Positions 12,001 through 17,970 of a stretch of DNA of 64,000 nt are shown here, piece after piece. Each line of letters begins with the position of its first letter. Within the stretch, counting starts at the first letter, position 1. This DNA comes from Thermoleophilia bacterium (GTDB taxonomy: Bacteria > Actinomycetota > Thermoleophilia > Miltoncostaeales > Miltoncostaeaceae). Location of the stretch: NCBI GenBank assembly GCA_020848615.1, contig JADLHW010000053.1:26356-90355 (forward strand), given 5' to 3'. The position numbers were made by a program, and so were the translations under genes. The notes under the pieces were generated by a model, which saw nothing but the letters and a program-made list of their open reading frames with translations, was not told the DNA's origin and did not search any database.

Positions 12001-12511
12001 CCCCACGCTCAGCGTGCGCATCCCGGCCCTGGCGATCGGCAAGAGCGGCGCCGCGGTGCTGACGGCGGCGGACACCGGGTCCGGGCTCGCCGCGATCGAG
12101 TACGCCGGCAAGCGGTTCCCGGCCCGCACCGCCAAGCTGGTGCTGCCCGCCGGCCGCCGCGTCACCGTCGCCGCGATCGACAACGCGGGCAACCGCCGGG
12201 AGGCGACGTTCACCATCCGGCGCGTCGCGAACGCCAAGCGCGGCACGCGCCTGGTGCGGGCCCCGGGCGAGCCGAAGCTCAAGGGCGACCAGAAGGTCCT
12301 GTACACGACCACCTGGGCGCAGCTGCAGGTGCTCGGCAGGCTGCCGAAGTCCGCGAAGCCCAACGGCCGCTACACCAAGAGGATGGCCGCCGCCGTCACC
12401 AAGTACCAGAAGAAGGTGAAGCTCAAGGGCACCGGCATCGTGGAGCCGAAGACCCGTGCCCGGCTGGCGAAGGACGTCGCCAAGAAGGCCCTGGTGATCA
12501 CCGGGCGGTGA
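65..12511 (+). CDS. Giant secreted FG-GAP / Ig-like repeat protein with C-terminal PG-binding-like domain
   Basis: The protein is 4148 aa from ATG 65, which I prefer to the GTG at 32 because an AGGGA ribosome site lies 5 nt upstream. Residues 1-28 form a signal peptide. Residues about 40-475 carry repeats of the type RISDMG...EFLVVWSGDD. Three blocks of seven FG-GAP repeats (core GDVNGDG.ADVVVGAPGAD) lie at about 480-945, 1342-1820 and 2032-2510; each would fold as a seven-bladed integrin-alpha propeller with Asp-rich calcium loops. Between and after them are twelve Ig-like modules (core YRTSTDGGATW then AEGETLVQFRAVDAAGN), FN3-like segments at about 955-1050, 2512-2610 and 3560-3820, a PKD-like domain near 3820-3902 and a C-terminal PG_binding_1-like helical domain at about 4070-4146. 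Likely role is extracellular adhesion or surface structure, possibly held on the wall by the last domain; that role is inference. Confidence 0.93.
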   Translation: MRALMRRLCRLAVPIALLLAVTGTAAAGVTPAPQLRASVTGADGTATWDATDAAVAHDTRRDRYLVVWAASSSDPDEIEIFGRVADRLGRWTGPATRLSQMGPEGNAAFDADTPDVAYNAATDRYLVVWSGDDAHDGEFDVYAQQVDPNGGEVGGDIRLSTAGAPGDLTRRADAPAVVHNAVANEFLVVWSADDTGADDEFEVYAQRVSANGAELGTDDMRISDMGPDGNAAYDAVAPDVAVSAAGGYSVVWEGDDDTAPLADDEREIFLQRLTATGAETGTNDVRISDMGTNGSTLYAARTPAIAYNDASGEFFAVWSGDDNILGLANDEREIFGQRLSTAGGQLGTNDQRISDMGPDRSTAFGASDPDLAYSPAANEFLVTWRGDDDTGGLVDDEQEVFAQRLGPGAAEIGTNDMRVSRMGGTGTPATGREALAPAVAAATSTRRWMIAWHGDDDSGSLADGEYEVYTSLVGWEPSIDLGTAGNLRIRIDGAAAGAETGSTVTDAGDVNGDGIGDVLVGAPSATAGGVNRAYVVWGTAGSANVTVDLAGLGTAGFAITGLGTGQRTGLAVTGVGDLDGDGRADIAVGTDDDRNGRTDSGSVHVIFGKTTSTAVDLTALGAGGFRIDGPEAGALASRALAAGDVNGDGRADLVIGAPGTDDASGADAGAVYVVYGTAGAADIDLAALSPAHGWRITGPVAGVRAGVSVAAGDIDGDGDADVVLGTGLADNNGRTDSGSAWVVFGGPSGGDVDLADLGSRGFRIDGAAAGDGAGPVAVAGDMNDDNRAEVVVGAPGADPSRRSGAGTVAVVFGTDGTTTHDLGALGSGGFLVAGAAAGDGLGTTVAASRDVDGDRRGEVIAGAPGADPSDRVDAGSEYVIFGQATTDDIDAGGLGARGLRLDGAAAGDALGGRGGTIADVTGDGRPEVLAGAPFADPAARTSAGRAYAVSPALLMPGAATAPATGVLPAGATLNGVVSPRGQVTRYWFEYGTTAAYGTATTPASAGSGTSQVPVSAPVSGLPGDTLHHFRLVTENADGLRAHGADTTVTTDATPPTTPTANGGSLSWTSAASVTITGSGATDALTGIARYEYRTSTGGGAWSGAVTGSSVAVSTAGETVVQFRATDGAGNQSAWGPPVGTAAGTVRIDRTAPSLPTVTGGSTSWQSVASVTVSASGSTDAQAGLAGYEYRTVANATVVPGAAATVTSEGETILRFRAVDAAGNASAWTSATADGPNTVRIDRTGPTVPGATGGGDAWQNIASLAISRTAATDAGAGVASYQSRTSTDGGANWTAPVTGVTVTVTAQGETLVQFRAIDGVGNISDWGPSHTPGPTTAGTARIGTQFGVDLANTFNVHLRIDGAVAGDRIGLGALAPAGDVNGDGIQDVLIGARSADPVSRTDAGAAYVVFGRATPGVVDLANLGTGGYAIRGAAAGDAAGTAVASAGDVNGDGLADALIGAPGADPLSRSNAGAVHVVFGSAGTGTIDLAAPGSRGYLIAGAAAGDAAGTAVASAGDLDGDERPDVAVGAPGADPSSRADAGAVAVAHGQAGTATIDLGTAPGPRVSGAAAGDHTGTALAGVADMNADGRPDLVIGSPDAGPVSRAGAGTAFVLFTPPTGTVDLASPGTSGFAAHGAAAGDRLGAAVASAGDVNDDDLPDVVVGAPAADPFNRYDAGAAYVLYGGAATATRDAASLAGTGYRITGATAGGGLGGSVGPAGDANGDGRDDVLITAAGEGYQARSGAGATWRVHGLAAPADVDLRVLAAAGGTRIDGLTAGDGTAPASGLLDLDADGRPEVLAGAPGGDANNRTDSGSVRVVIPSDAPSVPVVSGGSLAWRSVASTAIGARSSTPTAAAAPVGYQYRTSRDGGATWGAPATGATATITDEQETLVQFRAVDAAGRTSSWVPDHPSGQPAAAGTVRQDRTLPTVPSVSGGSAAWFASPASRSVTATGSTDTGGSGFSGYQYQTSTNGGTSWAQASGSGVSIAAVGETLVQFRSVDGAGNVSAWAPTHPSGDPVPAAVVRITGAASGDLLSPANIRLTIEGAAAQDGQGGLRVFPAGDVNGDRIDDIVVAAPAADPSGRDGAGTVHVVFGRTDLATVDLASPGSAALRIDGADRGDALGTGVAAIGDVDDDGRADLLLGAPGTDPSGRNDAGSAYLVLGPERADPIDLATPGAAAVRVDGAAAGDALGTTAAAPGDLDRDGRADMVLGAPGADRNGRADSGSAYVVHTPAPGKDLDLAAFSGAGYVIDGTDAGDHLGTSVAGGGDVNDDGLPDVVVGAPGADTLKRADAGAAYVVFGAATPSDVDTLSLGARGRMLAGGTAGDALGTRVAIAGDQNNDRRADIAATAPGADANGRAGSGSAVVLWGATSTGTADMAALGTAGYRIDGATAGDALGEGQLSATPDIDGDGRPELAVGSRTIGMRGRSASGAAYWVFGAATTTSVDLRTHGGRALRLDGAADGDGLGGGVTAVPDLTGDGRPELVAAAPGADPRSRTDAGGVSIVSPTVLMASAETLPVLVAENGSAQLRAVVNPRGTATTWRFEHGATTGTPVSAGSGTADATVTTTAGLFLPTGSTYNTRVIVTNAAGYSTYGVNHTFVPRDVIPPTVPTANGGSISWVDRPSATITGGGSTDTGNSGLAGYDHRISTDGGNTWSTPTAGAAVTITAEGEALVQFRARDVDGNLSAWGPATPTPDSTVRLDRTSPTAPAVTGGSTAWQSAASVTVTGAGGTDAASGVAGYEYRTSTDGGATWTLEAPGSGIGITLEGETLVQFRTVDGVGRPSAWTPASPTAGSQVRLDRTAPAAPTVTGGSGAPQSVPSIAISATATDDLSGLAGYEHRTSTDGGATWSTPAPGASLTVTAEGTTDVQFRATDTAGNVGAWGPGTGGTGRARIDRTPPAAPANLTGPSPAVTPTLTWHAVGDAAGYVVVRDGTEVGAPSGATWADTGLTGEGTHTYRVLAVDAAGNRSDPSGPHDIERDTTPAADPVIAAGSEGSLTWRNVASVTIAVDAVPGAVVQHRTSTDGGASWSAPAAGASVAVTAEGETLVQFRSVDPAGNAGAWVPSHTGAPAAAGTARIDRTPPPAPTGLAGASPTAAPALTWTAVPGATGYVVTRDGVAVGGPAGTTFTDSPVPGEGIHQYRVAAVDAAGNRGVDSAPVAITVDVTPPPPPGGPAAGSEGSLAWRNVPSVTIAVDPTAGATTEHRTSTDGGATWSTPATGPSVVVTAEGETLVQFRTVDDAGNRSVWTPAIAGGPVADGTARIDRTSPAAPTGLAGASPTNAPAITWTAVPGATAYAVTRDGVEIGTVPSGTSFTDAPPPAEATYAYRVITIDAAGNRSAPSAAHAVTVDLTAPAVPVVPGAGSDASLTWRNAAAAVVTADPVPATTTEHRTSTDGGATWSAPAAGASVTVTAEGETLVQFRAVDTAGNASGWGPAHAAGPDATATVRLDRTPPPAPTVSGGSLDPTSVASVPVTATLAPGTTARYRTSTDGGATWSTPAPGTTVTVTAEGETLVQFQATDEAGNTGAWGPSHTPAAAGATVRIDRSAPPAPVITATADVTVPRSSGAGRVDLLTTVSGDAQAVAVTQSGRVVVDGPPGAHTDAGLADDTTYAYEAVARDAAGNLSPVVSVEVTTPDRTAPAQPAPPTGSGYPVELTWPAMPGVDAYEASRDGASAGTGPGTSRTDAAAVDTAAPPAPAGVTVTPTGPGRAAIAWDAVTDQGTTYEFAVRASDAEGNTSAFSPAAQIVARSGVGRYRVLVDGVQVTETTTPGVDLEGLTPNTPLAVTIVVLDRAGNASPSSAPVSLTVPATPGTPRLLLTADPAYVRPGDPVRFQAVVDGPSGGEVTWDLGDGSAAAGAAAQTRYPAAGRRLVEATVTAPDGTQVRAAIQVVVDDVPPTVEITQAGAVAQVGANDDASGLERLEWLPGAGQPARAVPGDGIPLAEGPNTVTVRATDRAGNVREVTRTLVADRTAPTLSVRIPALAIGKSGAAVLTAADTGSGLAAIEYAGKRFPARTAKLVLPAGRRVTVAAIDNAGNRREATFTIRRVANAKRGTRLVRAPGEPKLKGDQKVLYTTTWAQLQVLGRLPKSAKPNGRYTKRMAAAVTKYQKKVKLKGTGIVEPKTRARLAKDVAKKALVITGR

Positions 12512-12549
12512 CCACCGGGGTGGCCACGGCGTGGCCTCATGCCGCCCGG
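12501..12549. terminator. Hairpin between convergent genes
   Basis: Arms CCGGGCGG (12501-12508) and CCGCCCGG (12542-12549) pair perfectly, and an inner stem GGCCAC/GTGGCC (12522-12527, 12531-12536) sits in the loop. It overlaps the ends of the giant repeat gene and the convergent zinc-ribbon gene, so it could serve both strands. There is no U-tract. Confidence 0.5.
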
Positions 12550-12737
12550 GCGTCCCGCCGCGCGGGACCGGTGACCACCACGGCACGCTGCCCGACGCCG
12601 AGGCAGGAGGGGCAGGCCCGCCGTTCCATCGCCCCGGCGCCGGGCGTGCGCGTCCAGATGACGCGCTGGCCCCAGCAGCCGCCGCAGGGCTCCCAGACGG
12701 TGTCGAGCTCCTCGGACATCTCGGGCGGACTTCCCAT
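12537..12737 (-). CDS. Small CxxC...CxxC zinc-ribbon protein
   Basis: This is a 66-aa protein of unknown function. Two Cys pairs (C18/C21 and C42/C45) are spaced as in a zinc ribbon. I use the ATG at 12737 rather than the GTG one codon upstream, because a strong GAGGAGG ribosome site ends 5 nt before the ATG and only 2 nt before the GTG. It is convergent with the giant repeat gene and monocistronic as far as can be seen. The good ribosome site and paired cysteines make it likely real; the function is not known. Confidence 0.65.
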   Translation of the reverse strand: MGSPPEMSEELDTVWEPCGGCWGQRVIWTRTPGAGAMERRACPSCLGVGQRAVVVTGPARRDARAA

Positions 12738-12897
12738 CACGGCCTCCTCGGCGGGAGCGGCATGCGCGGATCGATGTCCCAGGATCGGGCACCCGGCGCC
12801 GTGAGCGGATGGACCGCGGGACAGGATTCCCGCCGGCGGCGTTGTCCACGTGTCCGGGCCGTGCCCGAGAGCCGCGCGGGCCGCCCGACGGGACCCG

Positions 12898-13182
12898 CTA
12901 CGCGGGAAGGGGCGTCACCACCGTCCAGGGGACGATGGCGCGCGACACCACCAGCCCCGCGGCGACGTACGGGTCCTCGGCGGTGAACGCCTCCGCCTGG
13001 GCCGCGTCCCGGAACACCAGGAGCCCGCGGGCGGGCGGATCCCCGAGGGCCCCCGCGATGACGATGCGCCCGTCCGCGTGCCACGCGGCGATGAGGGCGA
13101 GGTGCCCGTCCCGGTACGGCGCGCGGCGCTCCTGCATGTCCGGCGGGTACTCGTAGTGCAGGGCGCTGAGGATCTCCGGCAT
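12898..13182 (-). CDS. YciI family protein
   Basis: The 94-aa product matches the YCII-related fold: a short beta-alpha-beta ferredoxin-like domain with the typical run HLALIAAWHADGRIVIAGAL and a C-terminal VV.PW segment. Family members have been linked to dehydratase-like or chlorinating-enzyme accessory roles, but most are uncharacterised. The likely general-base His lies near residue 27. The ATG is placed 6 nt after a TAGGCT hexamer, so the mRNA is probably leaderless. Its end is 160 bp from the zinc-ribbon start and it looks monocistronic. Confidence 0.85.
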   Translation of the reverse strand: MPEILSALHYEYPPDMQERRAPYRDGHLALIAAWHADGRIVIAGALGDPPARGLLVFRDAAQAEAFTAEDPYVAAGLVVSRAIVPWTVVTPLPA

Positions 13183-13188
13183 CCGCGG

Positions 13189-13194
13189 AGCCTA
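13189..13194 (-). promoter_or_regulatory. -10 box TAGGCT, leaderless yciI-like gene
   Basis: TAGGCT on the minus strand ends 6 nt before the ATG at 13182. It fits the TANNNT pattern repeated at many starts in this window and overlaps the last codons of the subtilase gene. Confidence 0.5.
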
Positions 13195-14895
13195 CCGCTG
13201 GCGCCGCACCCGCAGCGTGTAGCCGGTGGTGCCGCGGGCCGCCCGCACGTCCACGTACACGCGGCCGTCGCGGGCCGCCCGCACGACGGCCACCTGCCGC
13301 TTGCCGGGGCGGCGGGACAGCGCGAGCAGGTTGCGCGCCGCGTTCCCGGCCACGCGGGTGGACACGGTGGTCGTGCGGGGGCCCCACAGCGACAGCTCGA
13401 GCCGACCGGCCGGCGCGGTGAGCTCCACCCGCACGCGCTGCCCGCGGCGCACCCGCACCGCGTACACGTCGTGCGGGTCGTCCTGCTGGTCGACGTCGGC
13501 CTCCAGCACCAGCGGCGCGGTGGCGCTGGAGAGGTCGGTGGCGTTGCCGAGGTACGCGACGTCGTCGTTCACCTCGCCGCCGTCGTCCGGCGGCACGGGG
13601 GTGGTCACGGCCCTCGCGACGTCGATGACGCCCCAGCCGCTGCGGTCGTCGCGGCCCTTCGGGCCGACGTCCCGCGCGGTGACCTCCAGCTGCCGGGCCA
13701 CCTGGTACGGGGTGAGGGCGTTGCCGTTGGCGGCCTGCACCAGCGCGGCGACCCCCGCCACGTACGGCGCCGCCATGGAGGTGCCGTCACGGAAGGCGTA
13801 GCCGGGGGCGACCTCGTCGTCGGCGACCTCCCTGGGGACCGTCGACAGGATGTCGACGCCCGGCGCGATGATGTCGACGGAGCGGTTGTGCTGGCTGAAC
13901 GCCGCCACCCCCAGCGGGGTGCGGCAGTCGGGCGTGCGGTCCGGGCCGCACTGCGCGCCCACGCCCAGCACCCGCCGGTACGCGGCCGGGTAGAGCAGCT
14001 TGTTCTCGCCGTCGCCCTCGTTGCCGACGGCGGCGACGATGAGGGCGCCGTGCCGGGTCGCCCAGTACACGACCCGCTGGAACGCGTAGGTGTCGCCCGG
14101 GCCGCCGGCGGAGATGTTGATGACCCGTGCGCCGTTGCGGACCGCCCACCGGATGCCGGCGATCATGTCCTCGTCCAGGAACTCCCCGTCGCGGGACGCG
14201 ACCTGCACCGGCATGAGCCGCGACTGGGCGGATGCGGGGGCGACGCCCACCACGCCGATGCCGTTCGCGGGCGCGGCCGCGACGCCCGCAACGTGCGTGC
14301 CGTGGCCGGTGCGCCCCCAGTCGTCCACGTTCAGGGGGTTCCGGCCCGGGATCACGCTGTGCGGCGCGACGATGACCGCCGCGTTCGCGCCGCTCCACTC
14401 CGGGTGCTGCAGGTCGAGGCCGCCGTCGAGGACGGCGATGATGGGGCGCGGCTCCCGCCCCACCAGCTGCGGGTCCCACCCGTCGTGCTGCAGGCCCCAC
14501 TGCCCGCCGCTCTGGGTGTCGGTGAGGGGCGCCAGCGGGATGGGCGCGAGCGGCGACGCGGGCGCGGTGCGCTCCGCGGAGCGGCGCACCAGGGGCCACT
14601 CCGCCGCCCGCACCCGCGTGCGGCGCAGCACGGCGTCGCGGATGCCGGCCCGGCGGGCCGGGGCGAGCCGCCACACGCCGGCGCCGGGCGCGAGGGGCGT
14701 GACCTCACCCAGGCCGCGCAGGCGGGCCGCCGCGGCCGCCGCGCCGGGCACGTCGGTGAACGTGACCATGAGCCCGCGGGCGGCGGGCGAGGTCTCGCCG
14801 AACGCGCGGGCCGGGGTGGCCTGCGCCCCCGCGGCGGCCGGGGCGGCCACCGCCAGGGCCCCGGCGGCGAGCGCGATGAGCCTACGGAGCGACAT
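13192..14895 (-). CDS. Secreted subtilisin-like serine protease (peptidase S8)
   Basis: The 567-aa precursor has a signal peptide (residues 1-24, ending AAAGA) and a propeptide-like region (about 40-105). The S8 catalytic domain shows the triad: Asp157 in AVLDGG, His198 in GHGTHVAG and Ser373 in GTSMAAP. An Asn-rich oxyanion region (AAVGNEGDG) is also present. After about residue 425 a beta-rich C-terminal domain with acidic patches (DVDQQDDPHDVYAV) resembles bacterial pre-peptidase C-terminal domains. It should cut proteins outside the cell. The start overlaps the end of nadE by 14 nt, so translation is probably coupled although the functions look unrelated. Confidence 0.93.
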   Translation of the reverse strand: MSLRRLIALAAGALAVAAPAAAGAQATPARAFGETSPAARGLMVTFTDVPGAAAAAARLRGLGEVTPLAPGAGVWRLAPARRAGIRDAVLRRTRVRAAEWPLVRRSAERTAPASPLAPIPLAPLTDTQSGGQWGLQHDGWDPQLVGREPRPIIAVLDGGLDLQHPEWSGANAAVIVAPHSVIPGRNPLNVDDWGRTGHGTHVAGVAAAPANGIGVVGVAPASAQSRLMPVQVASRDGEFLDEDMIAGIRWAVRNGARVINISAGGPGDTYAFQRVVYWATRHGALIVAAVGNEGDGENKLLYPAAYRRVLGVGAQCGPDRTPDCRTPLGVAAFSQHNRSVDIIAPGVDILSTVPREVADDEVAPGYAFRDGTSMAAPYVAGVAALVQAANGNALTPYQVARQLEVTARDVGPKGRDDRSGWGVIDVARAVTTPVPPDDGGEVNDDVAYLGNATDLSSATAPLVLEADVDQQDDPHDVYAVRVRRGQRVRVELTAPAGRLELSLWGPRTTTVSTRVAGNAARNLLALSRRPGKRQVAVVRAARDGRVYVDVRAARGTTGYTLRVRRQR

Positions 14896-16594
14896 ACCCG
14901 TTCGTGATCGGCATGCGGCGGTCCTTCCCGAAGGCCCTCGGGGTGACCTTGATGCCCACGGGCCCCTGCCGGCGCTTGTACTCGGCCCGGTCGATCATGC
15001 GCAGCACGCGCCGAACCGTGGGCGCGTCGTGGCCGCGGGCGACGAGGTCCTCGGCGTCCAGGTCGTCCTCCACGTACCCCTCGACGATGGGGTCGAGCAG
15101 TTCGTACGGCGGCAGGCTGTCGGTGTCCAGCTGGTCAGGGCGGAGCTCCGCGGTGGGCGGGCGTTCGATGGTGGCCTCAGGGATGACCTCCCGGCCCGCC
15201 TCGGTGTTACGCCAGCGGCACAGCCGGTACACCCAGGTCTTGGAGATGTCGCGCAACGGCGCGAACCCGCCCACCATGTCGCCGTACAGGGTGCTGTACC
15301 CCACGGACATCTCGCTCTTGTTGCCGGTCGCGAGCACCAGCGCCCCGCGCTTGTTGGAGAGCCCCATGAGCAGCGTGCCGCGGGCGCGGGCCTGGAGGTT
15401 CTCCTCGGTCACGTCGCGGGCCGCGCCGGCGAAGGCCCCTGCCAGGACCGCCTCGAAGGCGGCCACCACGTCGGCGATGGGCAGCGTGATGAGCTCGATG
15501 CCGAGCGCCGCCGCCAGGGCCGCCGCGTCGTCCTCGCTGCGGCGGCTGGTGTACACCGACGGCATCGACACGCCGAGCACCCGGTCCCCGCCCAGGGCGT
15601 CCACGGCGAGCGCCGCGGTGAGCGCGGAGTCGATGCCGCCCGACAGGCCGATCACCACCCCGCCGAAGCCGTTCTTGCCCACGTAGTCGCGGATGCCGGT
15701 GACCAGGCCCTCCCACACCTCGGCCTCCGGGACCGGCGGCGTGGCGAGCACCGCCGACACCGGCTCGGCGGGACGCGACGGCAGGACGCCCTCGATCTCG
15801 ACCGCCCGCGCGTTGGCGGCGCGGGGCAGGCGGCGGCCGAGGGGCTCCCGCAGGCGCCGGCGCACGGCGAGGTCGCGGTCGACGTCGGCGACCATGAGCA
15901 CCTCGCTGAACTGCGGGGCCCGTGCGGTGACCAGCCCGCTGGCGTCGGCCACCAGGGAGCGTCCGTCGAACACCAGCTCGTCCTGCCCGCCCACCAGGTT
16001 GCAGAAGGCCAGCGCCGCCGCGGAGTCCGCGGCGCGCGTGGCGAGCATCCGCTCGCGGGCGTCGGCCTTGCCGCGGTGCCAGGGGGACGCCGAGATGCAG
16101 GCGATGAGGTCCACGCCCGCCGCGGCGAGGTCGCTGGCGACGGGCGACGGGTACCAGATGTCCTCGCAGATCGCGATGCCCACGCGCATCCCGGCGATCT
16201 CGACCACCAGGGGGGCGTCGCCCGCGGCGAAGTACCGGGCCTCGTCGAACACCCCGTAGTTGGGCAGGAACCGCTTGCGGTACACCGCCTGCACGCGGCC
16301 GTCCGCGACGACCGCCGCCGAGTTGAAGCAGTCGCCGTCCCACTCCGGGAACCCGATGACCGCGGCGCCGCGGGTGACGCCCGCCGCCAGCTCCTCCACG
16401 GCCCTCCGGCAGTCGCGCGCGAAGCGCGGGCGCATGAGCAGGTCCTCGGGCGGGTAGCCCGAGATCGCGAGCTCCGGGAACAGCACCAGGCCGGCGTCGG
16501 CCTCCCCGGCCGCCGCGAGGGCGTCGGCGATGCGGCCGGCGTTGCCCTCGATGTCGCCGACGACGGTGTTCAGCTGGGCCAGCGCGAGGCGCAT
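14882..16594 (-). CDS. nadE: Glutamine-dependent NAD+ synthetase
   Basis: This 570-aa enzyme makes NAD+ from deamido-NAD+, ATP and glutamine in the cytoplasm. The N-terminal nitrilase-type amidase carries the Glu41-Lys107-Cys143 triad (FPELAISGY, KRFLPNYG, AICEDIW). The C-terminal synthetase domain has the ATP-pyrophosphatase loop SGGIDSA near residue 320, followed by GNKSEMSVGY and the C-terminal LPPYELLD segment. Length and domain order match the NadE family. A GAAGGGA ribosome site lies just upstream of the ATG at 16594. It is first in a two-gene unit with the overlapping subtilase. Confidence 0.96.
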   Translation of the reverse strand: MRLALAQLNTVVGDIEGNAGRIADALAAAGEADAGLVLFPELAISGYPPEDLLMRPRFARDCRRAVEELAAGVTRGAAVIGFPEWDGDCFNSAAVVADGRVQAVYRKRFLPNYGVFDEARYFAAGDAPLVVEIAGMRVGIAICEDIWYPSPVASDLAAAGVDLIACISASPWHRGKADARERMLATRAADSAAALAFCNLVGGQDELVFDGRSLVADASGLVTARAPQFSEVLMVADVDRDLAVRRRLREPLGRRLPRAANARAVEIEGVLPSRPAEPVSAVLATPPVPEAEVWEGLVTGIRDYVGKNGFGGVVIGLSGGIDSALTAALAVDALGGDRVLGVSMPSVYTSRRSEDDAAALAAALGIELITLPIADVVAAFEAVLAGAFAGAARDVTEENLQARARGTLLMGLSNKRGALVLATGNKSEMSVGYSTLYGDMVGGFAPLRDISKTWVYRLCRWRNTEAGREVIPEATIERPPTAELRPDQLDTDSLPPYELLDPIVEGYVEDDLDAEDLVARGHDAPTVRRVLRMIDRAEYKRRQGPVGIKVTPRAFGKDRRMPITNGYVAP

Positions 16595-16738
16595 GCGTCC
16601 CTTCGGGGCGAGGTGGAGATGGGCGCGTCCCGGCTCCCGCCGCCGCGTCGCGGTAGGCTGGGGTGCCGCGTGTGAACGATACGCCCTGGGCAGTACGGCC
16701 CGACCGGCCGCGCCCTGGCGGGAAGGATGGTTCCGAGG

Positions 16739-17158
16739 ATGAGCAGTCTGCCGCCGCAGCGTTCGGGTCCGGGTGGTCTCCAGGGCGGAGGCGGCCGGGG
16801 CGGTCCCGGACAGCAGTCCGTCCCCCGCGGCATGTCACCCGCGCAGGGCGCGCAGGAGGCCGAGCGCCGCCTGGGCATCCCCTGCTTCCACGTGGGCCAG
16901 CGCGTGTCCGGCCTGTTCGGCTGCGTCGCCTGCCAGTTCCAGATCCGGAACCGCAAGGGCCTGCCCACCTGCCCGCAGTGCGGGGAGATCATCTGGGGGT
17001 ACCTCGAGGACGGCCCCCGGCCGGTGCCGGAGGGCGAGGAGGCGGTGCAGGTGCCGGACCCCGCCGCCGGGCAGCAGCCGGTCTCGGTGGAGGAGGGCGT
17101 GGACCTGGGCGGCGGCGCGCCCGAGGTGGTGGTCGAGGAGGGCGTGAAGCTCGAGTAG
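16739..17158 (+). CDS. Zinc-ribbon protein with Gly/Pro-rich N-terminus and acidic tail
   Basis: The product is 139 aa from the ATG at 16739. An ATG at 16727 is in frame but directly abuts the GGAAGG ribosome site, which sits about 12 nt from my choice, so the start is uncertain by four codons. Residues 1-40 are low-complexity (Gly, Pro, Gln). A zinc-ribbon-like core follows with C49, C62/C65 and C78/C81 and a short WGYLE motif. Residues 90-139 are acidic and Val-rich. The function is unknown; it is divergent from nadE. Confidence 0.72.
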   Translation: MSSLPPQRSGPGGLQGGGGRGGPGQQSVPRGMSPAQGAQEAERRLGIPCFHVGQRVSGLFGCVACQFQIRNRKGLPTCPQCGEIIWGYLEDGPRPVPEGEEAVQVPDPAAGQQPVSVEEGVDLGGGAPEVVVEEGVKLE

Positions 17159-17163
17159 GCCCG

Positions 17164-17202
17164 CCCCCCATCCGGGGAGGAGAGCCCATCCGGAGCGGGG
17201 GG
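17164..17202 (+). terminator. Hairpin after zinc-ribbon gene
   Basis: CCCCCC (17164-17169) pairs with GGGGGG (17197-17202), and TCCGG (17171-17175) with CCGGA (17190-17194), giving an 11-bp stem with a small internal loop. It begins 5 nt after the stop codon and is followed by a T-rich stretch. Confidence 0.5.
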
Positions 17203-17204
17203 TA

Positions 17205-17226
17205 TTCACGCTTTCTTCACATTCGC
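17205..17226 (+). promoter_or_regulatory. 11-bp direct repeat resembling a PhoP/OmpR-type box
   Basis: TTCACG (17205-17210) and TTCACA (17216-17221) are exactly 11 bp apart, one helical turn. This is the geometry of actinobacterial PHO boxes (direct TTCAC-type units). A possible -35 (TTCACA) and -10 (TACGAC, 17240-17245) with an 18-bp spacer follow. The nearest downstream genes include an OmpR-type response regulator, so autoregulation is plausible. Binding by that regulator is inference. Confidence 0.45.
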
Positions 17227-17284
17227 CGTAGGAAACGCTTACGACTGACGCAGGCTCCGGCTCACGAACCTGGCGCACGATCCG

Positions 17285-17911
17285 ATGTACGGGCGAAGGA
17301 CCGCCCGCCGTGCCGTCCGGATTCGAGGTGCCGTGCCCCGCGCCCTGCGCGTTCTCCTGGTGTCGCTCATCGCGCTCGCCCTCGTCGCGGCGACCGCCTC
17401 CGCGGCCTCGCGCGCCCGCCAGCCGCGCCTGCAGGACCTGCAGGCCCAGCAGTTCCAGGCCCAGGGCAACGGCACCGTCAGCCTCGACGGCGGCTTCTCG
17501 GCGATCGGCTGGATCACGGCCTCCCGGCGCACGGTCATCCGCCTGGTGGACCGCGCGGGCGACGCCAAGCTCATGCTGAACGGCCGCGACGTCCCGCTGC
17601 GGCGGCGTCAGGTCAAGCTCACGGGCGCCGGCGGCCGCTACCTGGTCACCGGCACCCGCTACACGCTCGAGGTTCGCGGGGTGCAGGGGCTGGAGGCGTC
17701 CGGCGTCGGCTACGTCCGGTTCCAGGGCCGCGGCCAGTACAACATCGCCGGCGGCAACTCGGGCGTGTGGAACGCCCTCCGGATCCTCATCGGCTCCAGC
17801 CCGAACGGTGGCGGCGGGAACGGCGGCGGTGACAGCCAGCGCCGCCGCGCGGGTGCGCTGGCCGCGCCCGACGCCACGCCGGTGGCAGCCCCCTCAGGGG
17901 TCGCCGAGTGA
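17285..17911 (+). CDS. Secreted protein of unknown function, first of two paralogs flanking a two-component system
   Basis: The 208-aa product has an Arg-rich N-terminus and a membrane or signal segment at residues 19-41. The mature part is beta-rich with the core NGTVSLDGGFSAIGW...TVIRLVDRAGDAKLMLNG. A Gly/Asn-rich linker near 170-180 leads to an Ala/Pro tail. The core aligns by eye with the gene at 20247 (GSGVFVLDGDAAVLGV...VILLQDRAGDASLRVAG), so the two are paralogs. The stop overlaps a possible GTG start of the response regulator. Position suggests it is a ligand-sensing partner or output of that system; function is not known. Confidence 0.8.
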   Translation: MYGRRTARRAVRIRGAVPRALRVLLVSLIALALVAATASAASRARQPRLQDLQAQQFQAQGNGTVSLDGGFSAIGWITASRRTVIRLVDRAGDAKLMLNGRDVPLRRRQVKLTGAGGRYLVTGTRYTLEVRGVQGLEASGVGYVRFQGRGQYNIAGGNSGVWNALRILIGSSPNGGGGNGGGDSQRRRAGALAAPDATPVAAPSGVAE

Positions 17912-17956
17912 CCACCGTCCCGGTCGCGGGACTTCCAGGTGCGCCGGTACGGGGGT

Positions 17957-17962
17957 TAGCAT
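17957..17962 (+). promoter_or_regulatory. -10 box TAGCAT, leaderless response-regulator start
   Basis: TAGCAT ends 8 nt before the ATG at 17971. It supports an internal promoter producing a leaderless transcript for the response regulator and kinase. Confidence 0.45.
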
Positions 17963-17970
17963 CGTCGGCG

